DNA of 30,527 nt from a virus (IMGVR_UViG_3300006921_000080:1-30527); one strand, 5' to 3'; shown: positions 7,571 to 18,799, counted from the first letter of the stretch. The notes: a model not told the origin generated them from the sequence alone. Numbers and translations: made by a program.

Positions 7571-8211
7571 TGGCTAATGGAAATGTAAACTGGCAAGATC
7601 TGGGTTGGACTGGGCAAGTTGCAGGTTCAACTGGATTACAAGATTTATTAGGAGATTTCTTTGCAGATCCTGCTGCTCAAATGAAATTCTTTGAAGATTA
7701 TGATCCTTCTAAAGAACAAGCAGCTACACAACAAATGCAACTCGGACAACAACAAGCTCAAGAACAAGCAAGAGGTTCTTTATGGCAACAGTTTGAAGCA
7801 GGTAGACAGGGTAAGGGTGGTTTTGGTGGAGCAGGTAGAGCAAGACAAGCAGCTATGGGTGGAATACATAAAGGTTTAGCACAAGGTAGAGAGCAAGCTC
7901 AACTAGGATTACAACAAGATATATCAGGATTAAGAGAAGCTTATAGAGGAGATGTACTTGGACAGGTTGGAAGTTTGCTTGCAAGTGGTGCTGAGGCTGG
8001 TATGGCTGCAGATAATGTAGGAACAACATCAAATACACAACAGGAATATACTGGCTCAGATGCATCAGGACTGGGAATTTCTGGTCCTATAGAATTAGAT
8101 TTTGATTATGATCCAGATGCTTTTAATTTAAATTTTTCAAATGTAGATATGAATCTTGTATGTAGCAATCAAGGTCTTCAATGGAATGCTGAAACTAACA
8201 GTTGTCAATAA
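7570..8211 (+). CDS. Probable internal virion protein, Gln-rich, 213 aa
   Basis: No firm family. The region from about 50 to 135 is rich in Gln, Ala and Arg (for example QQMQLGQQQAQEQARG and GRARQAAMGG), giving a long basic helical tract. The C-terminal 60 residues are acidic (ELDFDYDPDAF) and end with two cysteines. This composition and its place in the cassette resemble small internal core proteins of podoviruses. It starts inside the stop codon of the preceding gene (TAATG) and is followed by 16 non-coding bases. Confidence 0.6.
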   Translation: MANGNVNWQDLGWTGQVAGSTGLQDLLGDFFADPAAQMKFFEDYDPSKEQAATQQMQLGQQQAQEQARGSLWQQFEAGRQGKGGFGGAGRARQAAMGGIHKGLAQGREQAQLGLQQDISGLREAYRGDVLGQVGSLLASGAEAGMAADNVGTTSNTQQEYTGSDASGLGISGPIELDFDYDPDAFNLNFSNVDMNLVCSNQGLQWNAETNSCQ

Positions 8212-8227
8212 TTTAAAGGAAATATAA

Positions 8228-9811
8228 ATGGCTTTAAAAAGAGCAACATACGAACAATCACCAGTAGCTTTATTTTTAGACTTTCAGTTACCTCAAATGA
8301 TTGCAGATAATCAGGCAAGAGAAAGAGCTATGCAACATGAAATAGCTATGGAAGATAAAAGAGCTGAAAGACAAATGAATCTTGAAGCTTATAGAGCTAA
8401 TGAACAAAGACTTACTAACTTGCAAGACCAGTTTGTTGAAAAAGGTTTAAAAGTAAAACCTGAGTTTCAAACAAGTGGTTATGCAAATCTTTCAGAGCAA
8501 GTATTAAATAGTACAAAAGAAAAATCACAATCATTGTTAGATACTATACAGCAAGGTGATAGCCAAATAGCTTGGATGGAAAATCAATTAGCTGACTTAA
8601 AATCAGGTGAATTATTTGCTCAAAGAATGGAAGATGAATATGGAAGTTCTATAGCTGCAACTGAAAATGAAGCAGTTAAGAATTATATGCTTGAAGGTAA
8701 TCTTCAGCAAGATGAATCAGGTAAATGGACAGGAACTAAAGAACTTGCTAATATGTTTGCAAAATTAAGTGATGAAGAAAAAGTAAACTTTACAAGCAAT
8801 ACTTTTAGACAAGGCTTTATGCAAGGTAGAAAAACTGAATCTATGGCTAAGGAAATGTATCAAATAGATCAAACTCTTGCATTGACTGATATAGAAATAG
8901 CAAATGCTCAATATACAAAAGATACAAATAGATTAGATGATGCTGAAACTGCATTGCAATTATCAATGAAAAACTATGGTAATACATATGCTGGTAAGCT
9001 AACTCTTGGTGACACATCTTATGGAATGATAGAGTTGCTTGAAGTAGATGATCAAGTAGATGTATTTAATAAATTTAAAGATATGTATGATAATGGAGAA
9101 GTTACAGGGAGTGTTTACAATGAAGTGTATAATGGAATATCTGCTTTAAGAACAGCTGCTAAGTCTAATGATCCATATCCTGAAAGATATTTTATTCAAA
9201 TGGCTTCTCAAGCTCATGATGACATACAAGCTTATACTATAAAAAATGCTCAATATTTAGAAAATCCTTCTTTAAAAGAAGATCCTGATTTTATGACTGA
9301 ATATTTAGCTCTTCAAAGTAAATGGATTTCTTGGAACAAAGTAGGTTTAGGAGATATGGGCTCCTTATCTAAGGCTAAACAATTAAACCAAACTTTCAAT
9401 AAAGTACAGGATGCTAAATTAGATTTAATATTAAATGAAGTAGAAGTTGCAGATCAAACAAATACTATAAGTCCAGAATTAGAAACAGAACTGCTAGATG
9501 CTTTAAATAAAAAGAATCAAACTAAACAAATGGAAATAGAGCAAGAAGCTACACTTGGTGATTACTTTTCAACTATAGGTGCTACACCTTCTAGCTTTGT
9601 TGAAGGAACTGGAGATATATTGACAAATATTCTTGGCATGGATATGGGTCAAGAGACTTATGAAAATATAGATTATTTATTTAACACTCCTTTAAGTCAA
9701 ATTAATTCAGAAGACTTAAAAAGAAGATACACAGAAACAATGAATGCTTTGCCTGGAATAGGACTTATACATAAACCCTTAGATGAACTTATCAAATCCT
9801 TAAGCGAATAA
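8228..9811 (+). CDS. Probable internal virion/ejection protein, helical, 527 aa
   Basis: The ATG has AAAGGA upstream. Nearly the whole protein is predicted helix, rich in Gln, Glu, Lys and Ala. A coiled coil spans about 30-130 (ARERAMQHEIAMEDKRAERQ and following), a middle region resembles a helical repeat, and a short hydrophobic part lies near the C-terminus (about 450-480: GDYFSTIGATPSSFVEGTGD). No catalytic motif was seen. Length and composition fit the medium ejection protein of podoviruses, a class with T7 gp15-like roles, but I see no direct sequence homology. Confidence 0.6.
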   Translation: MALKRATYEQSPVALFLDFQLPQMIADNQARERAMQHEIAMEDKRAERQMNLEAYRANEQRLTNLQDQFVEKGLKVKPEFQTSGYANLSEQVLNSTKEKSQSLLDTIQQGDSQIAWMENQLADLKSGELFAQRMEDEYGSSIAATENEAVKNYMLEGNLQQDESGKWTGTKELANMFAKLSDEEKVNFTSNTFRQGFMQGRKTESMAKEMYQIDQTLALTDIEIANAQYTKDTNRLDDAETALQLSMKNYGNTYAGKLTLGDTSYGMIELLEVDDQVDVFNKFKDMYDNGEVTGSVYNEVYNGISALRTAAKSNDPYPERYFIQMASQAHDDIQAYTIKNAQYLENPSLKEDPDFMTEYLALQSKWISWNKVGLGDMGSLSKAKQLNQTFNKVQDAKLDLILNEVEVADQTNTISPELETELLDALNKKNQTKQMEIEQEATLGDYFSTIGATPSSFVEGTGDILTNILGMDMGQETYENIDYLFNTPLSQINSEDLKRRYTETMNALPGIGLIHKPLDELIKSLSE

Positions 9812-9820
9812 AGGAACTAA

Positions 9821-12800
9821 ATGGCTACACTTACTGAAAGAGAAAGAGTAAGGCAGGTATTATATCAAAAAGGAATAACTAACTGGTCTAATTCTGATAT
9901 AGATGCTTTTATTGAAAACAATAGAGATAAAATAAATCCTGCACAACCTAGTCCTCAGATAGCAACACCAACAGCTCCTCAACCTGTATCTCCAGGTATG
10001 TTAGCTCCAAGTAGAGCTTTAAGACAACAACCTATTCCTGGACAACAACCAACTCCTCCTTTGGGTACAGCTCCAAGTGAGTATGATGCATTCATGCAGG
10101 CAAATCAAAGAAAACAAAGAAATTCTGTAGCAGACTTTGTAGGTAATACATTGTGGAGTGGATTAGATTCTGCAACTTTTGGTGTCTTAGGTTGGATGGA
10201 TAAAAATGATTCTTTAGAGGATGCATTAACTGGTGGTGGTCCTACTACTACAGCTGGTAGTATAGGTGCTGGATTAGGTAGTCTTCTTGGATTCTTAGGT
10301 GGTCCTGTAAGTTTAGTTAAAGGTGCAGGTAGATTAGCAACACAAGGTTTAATTAAAGGTGGTGTAAAAGATGTTGCTCAAAATCTTGTATATACTTCAG
10401 GTAAAAGCTCTAAAGCATTTAAAACTTTACAAAAGAAATCTAAAGCTTGGAGAAATTTAAGTAATGAGCAGAAAGATCAATTCTTCAAACCTTGGACTGA
10501 ACAAATTACAAAACAAATACCTAGACTTCGTACTAATGTGCAAAGAGATGCATTTGCTAAAAACTTTAAACCTGCAACTGAAGCTGCATTAAAAGAAAAG
10601 CTAAATGAAATAGGTGTAAGAAATATAAGTAAAGAAAGTATTTCTAAAATAGCCGATGATATAGTAGATGCAGTTGGTATTAAAGCTGGAAAAGCATTAC
10701 CTGCACATGATTTAGAAAGGCTTATAGCTAATAAATTAACAACTACACTACCAAGATTAACTGGTGGAGCATTAGGTGCTAAAAGTGCTGAAATAGGTGC
10801 AGTAGTATTAGAAGAAGCAGTTGTTTTGGCTGCAGCAGAATCTGTTTCTAATGTTGTTCATAATTTAAGAGAGAATAAAGAATGGAATGAAAATATGGGT
10901 GGCACTTTAATGCATGCATTTGGTGTTGGTGCTGCATTTGGTTCATTCTCTCAGTTCGTTCCTGGTGGTAAAGATATACCTATATTAAGAACTGCAGCTA
11001 AAAGACTTCAAGATAGCTGGAAGAAAAAGAAGCCTTATGGTTCTTATAATCTTACAAAAGAATCAGATAGAGAATTATTAGGTGGTTGGGCTCATGCATT
11101 ATGGAGAGCATCAGAAAGAAACAAACAGGGTGCAAAAATCTTTACAGATTTAGGAATGCAATTAAATGGTAAGCCTATTAAAAGAGCTTCTGATATAACA
11201 AAGTTAGTACAAAATGGTTTAAATGGTAAAGGTACAGAGTCTGATAAAATAGCAGGTGCTAAAATAGTTAGAGATTTCTTACAAAAAGTTGAAAATAACT
11301 GGAATAAAAACTGGTGGGGAGAATTTGTAAAAGAAGCAGGTTCTGATTTATGGGGATCTATTCCAAGAATGGCAATGGGTTCAATGGTAATGAATTGGGA
11401 TATGAATGCTCCTGCTGGTCAAATGATTTTAAGAGATGATATTCCATTAGCTGATAAAGTATTTCATGTAGCAGTAGGTGCTTTCATGGGTAAAAGAGGT
11501 AGAGAAGTTCAATACTTAGATGCAGCTGGAAACAGACAAACTATGGAATGGACTAAGAGAGCTCCTTTAGGTGAAGATTATAAAAGAGCAAGTCAGTTTA
11601 TGGATATGCTTGGAATGGATAATGATCAACTTATATTTAGTGGTATACTTCAAGATTCTTATTTAAAAAGCAAGTATATGAAAGTTGATAATGAGCATTC
11701 TGATATTGTAGAAATAAAACGGATACTTGAAGAAGAAGGTATTATAGTTGATGAAAGTTATGAATTTAAAAGCACACCTGATGATAATAAAACTCAACAA
11801 ACTATAATAAATAAAATTGTAAGAACTAAAACTTCTCCAGATGGAAAGAAAACTTTCGATACAGATGATGAAGTTACAGCTTTTGTTCAAAGTGCTGAAG
11901 GTAAAAGGCAGATTAATGAAAGGCTTTTCAAGATAAAGTCTAACAGAGGAAAAGGTGTTGAAGGTCAGCATGATGTTTATGAACAGTTAGAAATGGTTTC
12001 TCACTTGCTATTAGGTAGTGGTGATAGAATGCTTTCTGTTTCTGAAATGAGTCCTAAACAATTATATAGAATAGAACAAAAATTAAAAAATGGTAACTAT
12101 GAAAGTATAGATAAGCTTCAAACAATATCAGATGTAGATGATATAATGCTTTCTGCAAATGATTCTAAAATGGAAGAGCTTATTACAAATATAGAAAGTA
12201 GTGTTAGTGATTTATATACATCACTTACTGGGCAATCACCTTCACCTGCTGGTATAGATTCTAAAATGTTAAGATTTGCAGATACAAGAATAGATCCAGA
12301 AAACTTAAGAAGATTAACAGCAGAACAACAAAACATGTTGGCAGAGTTTGAAAGAGCAAAAGACTTGCTTGTTCAAATAGGTAGAGCAAAAGTTATAGAC
12401 ACTAGAGGTGAAAAACTATTTGTTAAAGATGAGCAATTAGCAAAGCTTAAAGAAAATTTTGAAAGAATTAATAATGATTTAAATAAAGTAGTTAATAAAA
12501 CTGAAAATGTATCCAAAGAACATCAAGTATCTCTTGGTGATAGCTGGATGCTAGATTTAATTGAAGGTCAATCATTCTTTAAATCATACAGAAATATGTA
12601 TGAAATGCTAAATGATGCTACTAATAGTAAAGGTGCTTGGAAATCTAATCTTAAAGGTGAAAGTAATGCAAGAGAAGCACATGAGTTACTATCTGCAATG
12701 CTTAAAGATTCTGATGGCAAACTTGCTAATAGTTGGAAAATAGAAGGTGGCAATAAAGAACTGAATGAAAAAGATTTATATATGCTTAAATCTTTAAAGA

Positions 12801-15800
12801 GAATGATGGAAAAAATGGAAAACCATGTTCCTGCTCTTCATTCAGGTACTGAAGGACTAATAGAGACAAGACCTGTAGAAGTTACACAAAATCAATTAAA
12901 GAATTTAAAGAAATACTTTTCAGATAATGGAATGAATATTTTTGCATATGGAGACAATGCTCATACAGAAACATTTGTTAGAGCTGTAGAGAATTTTGGT
13001 ATAGATAAGTTTATTAAAAAATCTACAAAGATTAATTCTGATGGTACAGTTTCTACATTAAGTGGTCCTGACAGAGCTAAGATAGCATATTTATTAAAAG
13101 AAGGTATAGCAGATTATTCAGGAAATATACTTGACTTAGATGTTTACAATCCATTTAAAGCAGTTGTTAGTACAAACTTATTAAATCTTATTGAGTCTAA
13201 ATCTTTAGACAGAGGTTACAAAGCTTATGTATATGGTGATTTTGTAGGAAGTAATTCTAAGTTTAATGTTGAAGATTTAAATGAAGATTTAAGACTTAAT
13301 ATAGAAAAAGTTCTTAGAGATAGAGGTGTCTTGCAATCAAATATGAATGATGAGATAGCAAAGACATTTGGTAAGATGGTAATACAGTATCAAGAACATA
13401 TACAGCCTTATATTAAAACTGATAAAGGTGGTGTCTTTACTCCTGTAACTAGAGTTAATGCTGTTACAGACTATTCAAATATAGCAGAACTAATATCTCA
13501 ATTAGATATGCTTGAGATGACAAATAGTAAGTTTTCTCATGATCAATTATTAGAAGCAGTTAATGATAGCATGGGTTCTGATGGTTTATCAAAAGATAAA
13601 AAAGAACTATTAAGAAGTGTATATAATAAATTTTACTATGGTCAAGCTCCTTCTAATGGGCTTATAAAAGTTTTAAATGAATTAGGCTTATATAAGGATG
13701 GTAAGTTTGACTTTAATGATGCACCTGAGCATAGAGAAATGTCTCTTCAAGATAGAATACAAGTTGCTATTAGAGAAGCAGAGCTAACTATACCTGGTGG
13801 TTCAACAGAAGCAAATATAAATCAAAGAATAAAAGAAATTTCAGACAGATATGAAAAGGTATATGAAACTGATACTTTTAAATCAATGACTGAAAATCAA
13901 TTTACTGAAAAGTATGGAATCTTTCCTGAGCAAATGAAAGTAAGTATGAACTTTCAAGGTGATGATGTTATAGCAAATCTTATGCAAAATGCTAGATTAG
14001 TAGACGAACAAGGAAAGACTACTTATTATGCTGAAATGACTAAAGATCAGCAGTATCAACTATTGCAGGATTCTATTGCAATGATGATGACAAAACATAA
14101 TGGTATATCTGTTAAGAGATTATATGCTGATGAACAAGCTGGTGTTATGATTGATGCAGAACAAATTGTGTTTAAAAATCCAATGATGAATTTCTTAAAA
14201 GATTTTATTGGTGCTGATGGAGAGATGACAATTATAGATCCAAATGTATCTACTGTTAATGGTCCAAGAAATGCAAGATCAGATGCTTCTGCTATGAAGA
14301 TTCTTACAGCTAAAATGGCAGGTGAAGCATCAGGTTTAAGCCCTACAAAAGGATTGTTAAGAGGAGATGATGGACTTCCTTTAGGTAGATTAGATAGTGA
14401 CTATCTTCCTTTGTTTTTTGGTGATGTAAACTTTGCAGTTGGTGTTCCTTATAATGATGCAGTGTTAAATAAAATAGCACAACAGTTTGGCGACTATGTT
14501 CAAAAAGTAAAAAATCAATATACTGAAGCAGAATTTAAGACTATTAGAGAAGAGTTAAATAGTTTAGTTGGGTTGAAATTAGAATCCAAAATGAATAAAA
14601 TTAAAGATGCCGAAGGTAATGATGTAGAAGTTAAAACTTATTCATTTAAACGCTCTACAGCAGAGCCAGATAGACAAGCAGTAAATCTAATGCTTACACA
14701 TTTGTTTATGGATAAAAGTTTTGGAACTGACTATTGGGTTAATAAAGCAAATAAAACAGGTGAAAGTGGTGCTAAGTTTGCAAAAAGAATTAGAATGGTA
14801 CTTAACCCTTCAGCTAAAAAAATAGATCCATTTGTATTAGATAGTGCTATAAAAGGTTACGAAAGATTAGTACAAACAAATGAAATGCCTGAAGTACAGG
14901 AATCTTTAGATGCATTAAGAGCTTTAAAAACAGGTGTAAAATATGTACAAATTTCAGATGAAGCACCTGGTGCAGCTCAAAATCTAAATAAATTATTTTC
15001 CACATTTGATAAGATAGAAGAACAAATGAGAAAAGAAGGATACTCTGAAGATGAAATAGCTGACTGGAGAGCTAATGTAAAAAGAGATGATGTTTCTCTT
15101 GCCGATTCTTATACAGCTGTATCTCCAAGAATGTGGAAAGCATTGAAAGCTTTAGTGGGTTCTGAGAATATAGAAGGTATTGGTGGTATAAAACCTGTTA
15201 TAACAAGAGTTGGTAATAAAGAAGGCATCATGCTTGGTAAGACAGCATTTGTTCCAGATAAAAGAATGGAAAAGTTTTTTGAAAACAATCAAGATATAGA
15301 TATGGTTATAATGGGTTCTGCTGAAAAAAGTGGTAATCCTAACTTAAAAACTATAGATGCAAATATGTTTGTAGATAATGATGGTAATGCAGACTGGTCA
15401 GCTTTTGAAAACATGAGAGTAGGAGATGAATTTAATAATCTTGATGCTGAAGATATAAATCTTGCATCAGTAGTAAATTCTACTAAAGATGGAACTGTAT
15501 CATATCAGGTTGCAAATGAATTAAGTGCTAGTGCTAATAATTCATTCTATGATTGGTTAGTTAGACCTCAAATTGAAACATATCAAAAAGATGTTCCTGG
15601 TTATTTTAATGCAAGATCTCCTGAAGATGCTGTAGGGTATGCTAGATATAAATTACATGAAGATGGTAAAGGTTTAGATGGTGCTTATCAAAAATGGTTA
15701 GGACTTGCAAATGGTATACCTTTTACTCAAGCTTTCTTGCCTACATATAAATCTCAAATTAAAAAATCTTTTATAGATGATGGAATAATATCTTTAAAAA

Positions 15801-18799
15801 CAAAGTTTGGAAATCAGAGTGTACTAAGTCCTGGGTTAGATGTTAGTGATTTAAGAAATACTTTATTTAAAAAAGCTGCTGATGGTTCTAATGAAATATT
15901 TACTATAGGTCAAGTAGAAATAGCTCATACAAATAGAAATAAAAATGTACAGTTTGATAGACTTCATATTATAGAGCATAATGCAAATGGTTCTGCTAAA
16001 GATAATATACTTACTTGGGATGAATTTAAAAAGAAGGCTAAAAAAGAAACTGGTATTACTAAATTTAAAGAAAATGCAATGCCTACTCTTGGAAATCTTT
16101 TTGATACTATAGAGCAGTTAGTAAATACAAAGCTTGATGGTAAAAGATATGAGATTGCTATAGCTGGATGGAGACCTCCAAGTGCTAAACCAAGTGATAA
16201 AGTTATATCAGGATTAAAAGGTTTTGCTGATAAGGCTGATGGTAATCAATCAAGACTTAATGTTTCTGACTTAATGCTTAGAATTGAAGGAGACTTTGAT
16301 GTTGATAAATATAATTATTGGTGGGATACACCTACAGATATTATAAATGAATGGAATGGAAATTCAGGTAAAGTATTATCTACTCCTGTTGAAAGTAGTA
16401 TAAATAAACATACTGTAAAAGATTTTAGCTGGGGTAATGCAGAACAAGTTGAAGGTTACAATCTACATTCATCTACTGCAGGGAAACTCAGAGGAACTGT
16501 AGTTAAGACTAAAAGAATAATACAATTTTTAAATCATTATACTTCTCATCTTGAAAAAGGTAAAGGCTTTTCTATAATTACAGGCAATAATAGATTGATA
16601 AAGTTTGATCAAGATAAACTGTCAGAAGCAGAAGAAATAATAGCAAGAGATATACAAAATATAGTAGACTCTACAACAGGCTATAACAATACTGTTTATA
16701 ATGAAAAATGGTTTGAAAAATTCTTATTTGGTTCTCCAGACTTATTGTCTATGGATGGAAAAACTGCATGGGAAGGGTTGTTTAGTATATATAAAGGTGA
16801 AAAGTTTTTCAAAAAAGGTGAAGATGTAAGTACTCTGTCTGTGGAAAAATGGAGGCAAGCTAGAGTTTCTGATGCTAATATGAGATCAACCCAAATGAGA
16901 GTTGTTAGAGCTATGATAATGGATGTTGTTAGTGGGTATAGACATTTTCTACAATTAGGTTCAGATGTATATGATGCAGGGCAAGGTAAAAAACCTATCT
17001 ATGATGACATATTAAGCTATACAAGAGACTATGGCAAGCGTATGCAAAATTTAAATAGAGATGCTAAAAAAAGAATATTGAAAAAAAGACCTGAAGATAT
17101 ATCATACAAAGAATGGGAAGAAGAAGTAAATGCTGTATTTCAAAATATTCAAGGGAAAGATATAAGACCTTTCGGTGCATTCGGCTCAAATATAGATAAT
17201 GTAGATATGATGCTCCCATTTGATAGAGCTATGAAGGAAATAGCTGGAGTAGATGCAATGGCTATAGATTCTCCTACACAAATGTTTGGTAAGTCTCTTG
17301 CAAGATTTGAAGAAAGTTTCTCTGAATATGTAGACTCTAATAATAAATCAGAAATTATAAGTAAGTTAGTTGGTGACATAAAGAAAGATGTAAAGGTTAT
17401 AGGTCTTTTAAATTATTTAGATTATAAAATTAAAAAAAGTGCTGATGCTAAGTATAGTGCATTAAAAGAAAGAAGACAAGGGCTTGCAGATTATCATGAT
17501 AATGTTGCAAAAGAAAGTCAAGAATTAAAAAGTGAGCTAGAAAGTCAGCTTATAAATGAAAAGGGTACAGCTAAAAATATTAGAGAAGCTGCACAAAGAA
17601 GAATAGTATCTGAAGTTTATAAAAGATTAAACTGGAAAGGTAGAAGATTTTCTAACTTTAAAGAAGTAACTGAATGGTTAAAAAGTAAGGCAGGTAAAAA
17701 AGCTATTTCAGAAGAAGTCAATGCAAGACCTGTTAAGATTAAAGGTATAAGTAATCATGAATATCTTGATACAATGATATGGCATGAAATACTTGGTAAG
17801 TATAATGATATATATTTAGATCCACAAGGCTTGCATGGTAATGATCATATTGAATTTGAAAAAGATTTAAAAGAAATCATGAGCAAGAAGAATACTTTCT
17901 GGAAAAACTTTTTTGAAGATAAGAAAAGAGGAAAAAGAACTAGAACATATTTAGATGAGAATGCTATACACAATGAAATCACTGCACTATTTAATGCTAA
18001 GTTTGATAAATGGGAAGGTAAAGGTCAAGGCTTAGGCAGACTATTTTTATTTAGATTTATGGCTCCAAAAAAATCTATAGGTGAATATACTTATTTTAAT
18101 GGAAAACTTTTAGAAGGCTTTAAGAATACTTCTGCTTCAAATATAAAGTTTGGACTACGATGGTTAGCTGATCCACAAAATCATACAACAAGAGTAGGTG
18201 AGTTTGATGTAGACAATATGTTTAAAGAAATGGCTGCACAATATAATAATTTCTACAAAATGTATCATGGTCAAAGAATGGAAGTATTGAATGATGATGG
18301 TACAATAAATCTTGGAGTCTTTGAAAGTGAAGCTAAAGCTGCATTAGATAATATTACTATTGCAGAATCTATGCCACTTAAAGATGTATTTGGAACTGTA
18401 GCTGGTGATGGATTAGCTGGTGAGATTAATCCTATGCTAGGTTCTGTATTTGGATACAATACTAATGAAACAGTTGGATATATAATGGCACACAATCCTA
18501 TAGGACCAGAGTCTATAGCAAACTTAAAGAAAGCTGCACATCAAAACTTTTTACCTTCAGCTTATATACCTCAAGATTTTAATGGTGGTAGATTCGGTAT
18601 GATTAATGGCTGGTCTTCATACAATAAAGCAAGAATGAATAATGCAAGAACATTTCTTGGTAGTGCTGCTAACAAAGGAGCATTATATTATAAAAGCTTA
18701 CCTATGCAAAGAGTACCCTTTGAAGAATCAGGTACTAAATTAGAGTCTACTGAAAATTTAAAAGATCAATTAATAACAAGTATTACAGGAGAATGTTAA
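9821..18799 (+). CDS. Giant virion protein, 2992 aa, candidate two-barrel virion RNA polymerase
   Basis: The N-terminus is Pro/Gln-rich (40-85). A Gly-rich hydrophobic segment lies at about 144-170 and an Ala/Val-rich one at about 318-350, as in ejected proteins. Around 1790-1838 a barrel-like segment reads GGIKPVITRVGNKEG, LGKTAFV and IMGSAEKSG (Lys1807 and Lys1836 are candidate conserved lysines). At 2117-2120 WRPP precedes, by 40 residues, EGDFDVDKYNYWWDTP with DFDVD at 2158-2162. In two-barrel RNA polymerases the catalytic DxDxD loop follows an Arg-Pro element by a similar distance (E. coli beta-prime R425 and D460) and lies downstream of a Lys-bearing first barrel. crAss-like phages package such an enzyme. 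This makes a virion RNA polymerase for early genes plausible. The motif evidence is by eye only; the alternative is a giant structural ejection protein. Confidence 0.6.
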   Translation: MATLTERERVRQVLYQKGITNWSNSDIDAFIENNRDKINPAQPSPQIATPTAPQPVSPGMLAPSRALRQQPIPGQQPTPPLGTAPSEYDAFMQANQRKQRNSVADFVGNTLWSGLDSATFGVLGWMDKNDSLEDALTGGGPTTTAGSIGAGLGSLLGFLGGPVSLVKGAGRLATQGLIKGGVKDVAQNLVYTSGKSSKAFKTLQKKSKAWRNLSNEQKDQFFKPWTEQITKQIPRLRTNVQRDAFAKNFKPATEAALKEKLNEIGVRNISKESISKIADDIVDAVGIKAGKALPAHDLERLIANKLTTTLPRLTGGALGAKSAEIGAVVLEEAVVLAAAESVSNVVHNLRENKEWNENMGGTLMHAFGVGAAFGSFSQFVPGGKDIPILRTAAKRLQDSWKKKKPYGSYNLTKESDRELLGGWAHALWRASERNKQGAKIFTDLGMQLNGKPIKRASDITKLVQNGLNGKGTESDKIAGAKIVRDFLQKVENNWNKNWWGEFVKEAGSDLWGSIPRMAMGSMVMNWDMNAPAGQMILRDDIPLADKVFHVAVGAFMGKRGREVQYLDAAGNRQTMEWTKRAPLGEDYKRASQFMDMLGMDNDQLIFSGILQDSYLKSKYMKVDNEHSDIVEIKRILEEEGIIVDESYEFKSTPDDNKTQQTIINKIVRTKTSPDGKKTFDTDDEVTAFVQSAEGKRQINERLFKIKSNRGKGVEGQHDVYEQLEMVSHLLLGSGDRMLSVSEMSPKQLYRIEQKLKNGNYESIDKLQTISDVDDIMLSANDSKMEELITNIESSVSDLYTSLTGQSPSPAGIDSKMLRFADTRIDPENLRRLTAEQQNMLAEFERAKDLLVQIGRAKVIDTRGEKLFVKDEQLAKLKENFERINNDLNKVVNKTENVSKEHQVSLGDSWMLDLIEGQSFFKSYRNMYEMLNDATNSKGAWKSNLKGESNAREAHELLSAMLKDSDGKLANSWKIEGGNKELNEKDLYMLKSLKRMMEKMENHVPALHSGTEGLIETRPVEVTQNQLKNLKKYFSDNGMNIFAYGDNAHTETFVRAVENFGIDKFIKKSTKINSDGTVSTLSGPDRAKIAYLLKEGIADYSGNILDLDVYNPFKAVVSTNLLNLIESKSLDRGYKAYVYGDFVGSNSKFNVEDLNEDLRLNIEKVLRDRGVLQSNMNDEIAKTFGKMVIQYQEHIQPYIKTDKGGVFTPVTRVNAVTDYSNIAELISQLDMLEMTNSKFSHDQLLEAVNDSMGSDGLSKDKKELLRSVYNKFYYGQAPSNGLIKVLNELGLYKDGKFDFNDAPEHREMSLQDRIQVAIREAELTIPGGSTEANINQRIKEISDRYEKVYETDTFKSMTENQFTEKYGIFPEQMKVSMNFQGDDVIANLMQNARLVDEQGKTTYYAEMTKDQQYQLLQDSIAMMMTKHNGISVKRLYADEQAGVMIDAEQIVFKNPMMNFLKDFIGADGEMTIIDPNVSTVNGPRNARSDASAMKILTAKMAGEASGLSPTKGLLRGDDGLPLGRLDSDYLPLFFGDVNFAVGVPYNDAVLNKIAQQFGDYVQKVKNQYTEAEFKTIREELNSLVGLKLESKMNKIKDAEGNDVEVKTYSFKRSTAEPDRQAVNLMLTHLFMDKSFGTDYWVNKANKTGESGAKFAKRIRMVLNPSAKKIDPFVLDSAIKGYERLVQTNEMPEVQESLDALRALKTGVKYVQISDEAPGAAQNLNKLFSTFDKIEEQMRKEGYSEDEIADWRANVKRDDVSLADSYTAVSPRMWKALKALVGSENIEGIGGIKPVITRVGNKEGIMLGKTAFVPDKRMEKFFENNQDIDMVIMGSAEKSGNPNLKTIDANMFVDNDGNADWSAFENMRVGDEFNNLDAEDINLASVVNSTKDGTVSYQVANELSASANNSFYDWLVRPQIETYQKDVPGYFNARSPEDAVGYARYKLHEDGKGLDGAYQKWLGLANGIPFTQAFLPTYKSQIKKSFIDDGIISLKTKFGNQSVLSPGLDVSDLRNTLFKKAADGSNEIFTIGQVEIAHTNRNKNVQFDRLHIIEHNANGSAKDNILTWDEFKKKAKKETGITKFKENAMPTLGNLFDTIEQLVNTKLDGKRYEIAIAGWRPPSAKPSDKVISGLKGFADKADGNQSRLNVSDLMLRIEGDFDVDKYNYWWDTPTDIINEWNGNSGKVLSTPVESSINKHTVKDFSWGNAEQVEGYNLHSSTAGKLRGTVVKTKRIIQFLNHYTSHLEKGKGFSIITGNNRLIKFDQDKLSEAEEIIARDIQNIVDSTTGYNNTVYNEKWFEKFLFGSPDLLSMDGKTAWEGLFSIYKGEKFFKKGEDVSTLSVEKWRQARVSDANMRSTQMRVVRAMIMDVVSGYRHFLQLGSDVYDAGQGKKPIYDDILSYTRDYGKRMQNLNRDAKKRILKKRPEDISYKEWEEEVNAVFQNIQGKDIRPFGAFGSNIDNVDMMLPFDRAMKEIAGVDAMAIDSPTQMFGKSLARFEESFSEYVDSNNKSEIISKLVGDIKKDVKVIGLLNYLDYKIKKSADAKYSALKERRQGLADYHDNVAKESQELKSELESQLINEKGTAKNIREAAQRRIVSEVYKRLNWKGRRFSNFKEVTEWLKSKAGKKAISEEVNARPVKIKGISNHEYLDTMIWHEILGKYNDIYLDPQGLHGNDHIEFEKDLKEIMSKKNTFWKNFFEDKKRGKRTRTYLDENAIHNEITALFNAKFDKWEGKGQGLGRLFLFRFMAPKKSIGEYTYFNGKLLEGFKNTSASNIKFGLRWLADPQNHTTRVGEFDVDNMFKEMAAQYNNFYKMYHGQRMEVLNDDGTINLGVFESEAKAALDNITIAESMPLKDVFGTVAGDGLAGEINPMLGSVFGYNTNETVGYIMAHNPIGPESIANLKKAAHQNFLPSAYIPQDFNGGRFGMINGWSSYNKARMNNARTFLGSAANKGALYYKSLPMQRVPFEESGTKLESTENLKDQLITSITGEC

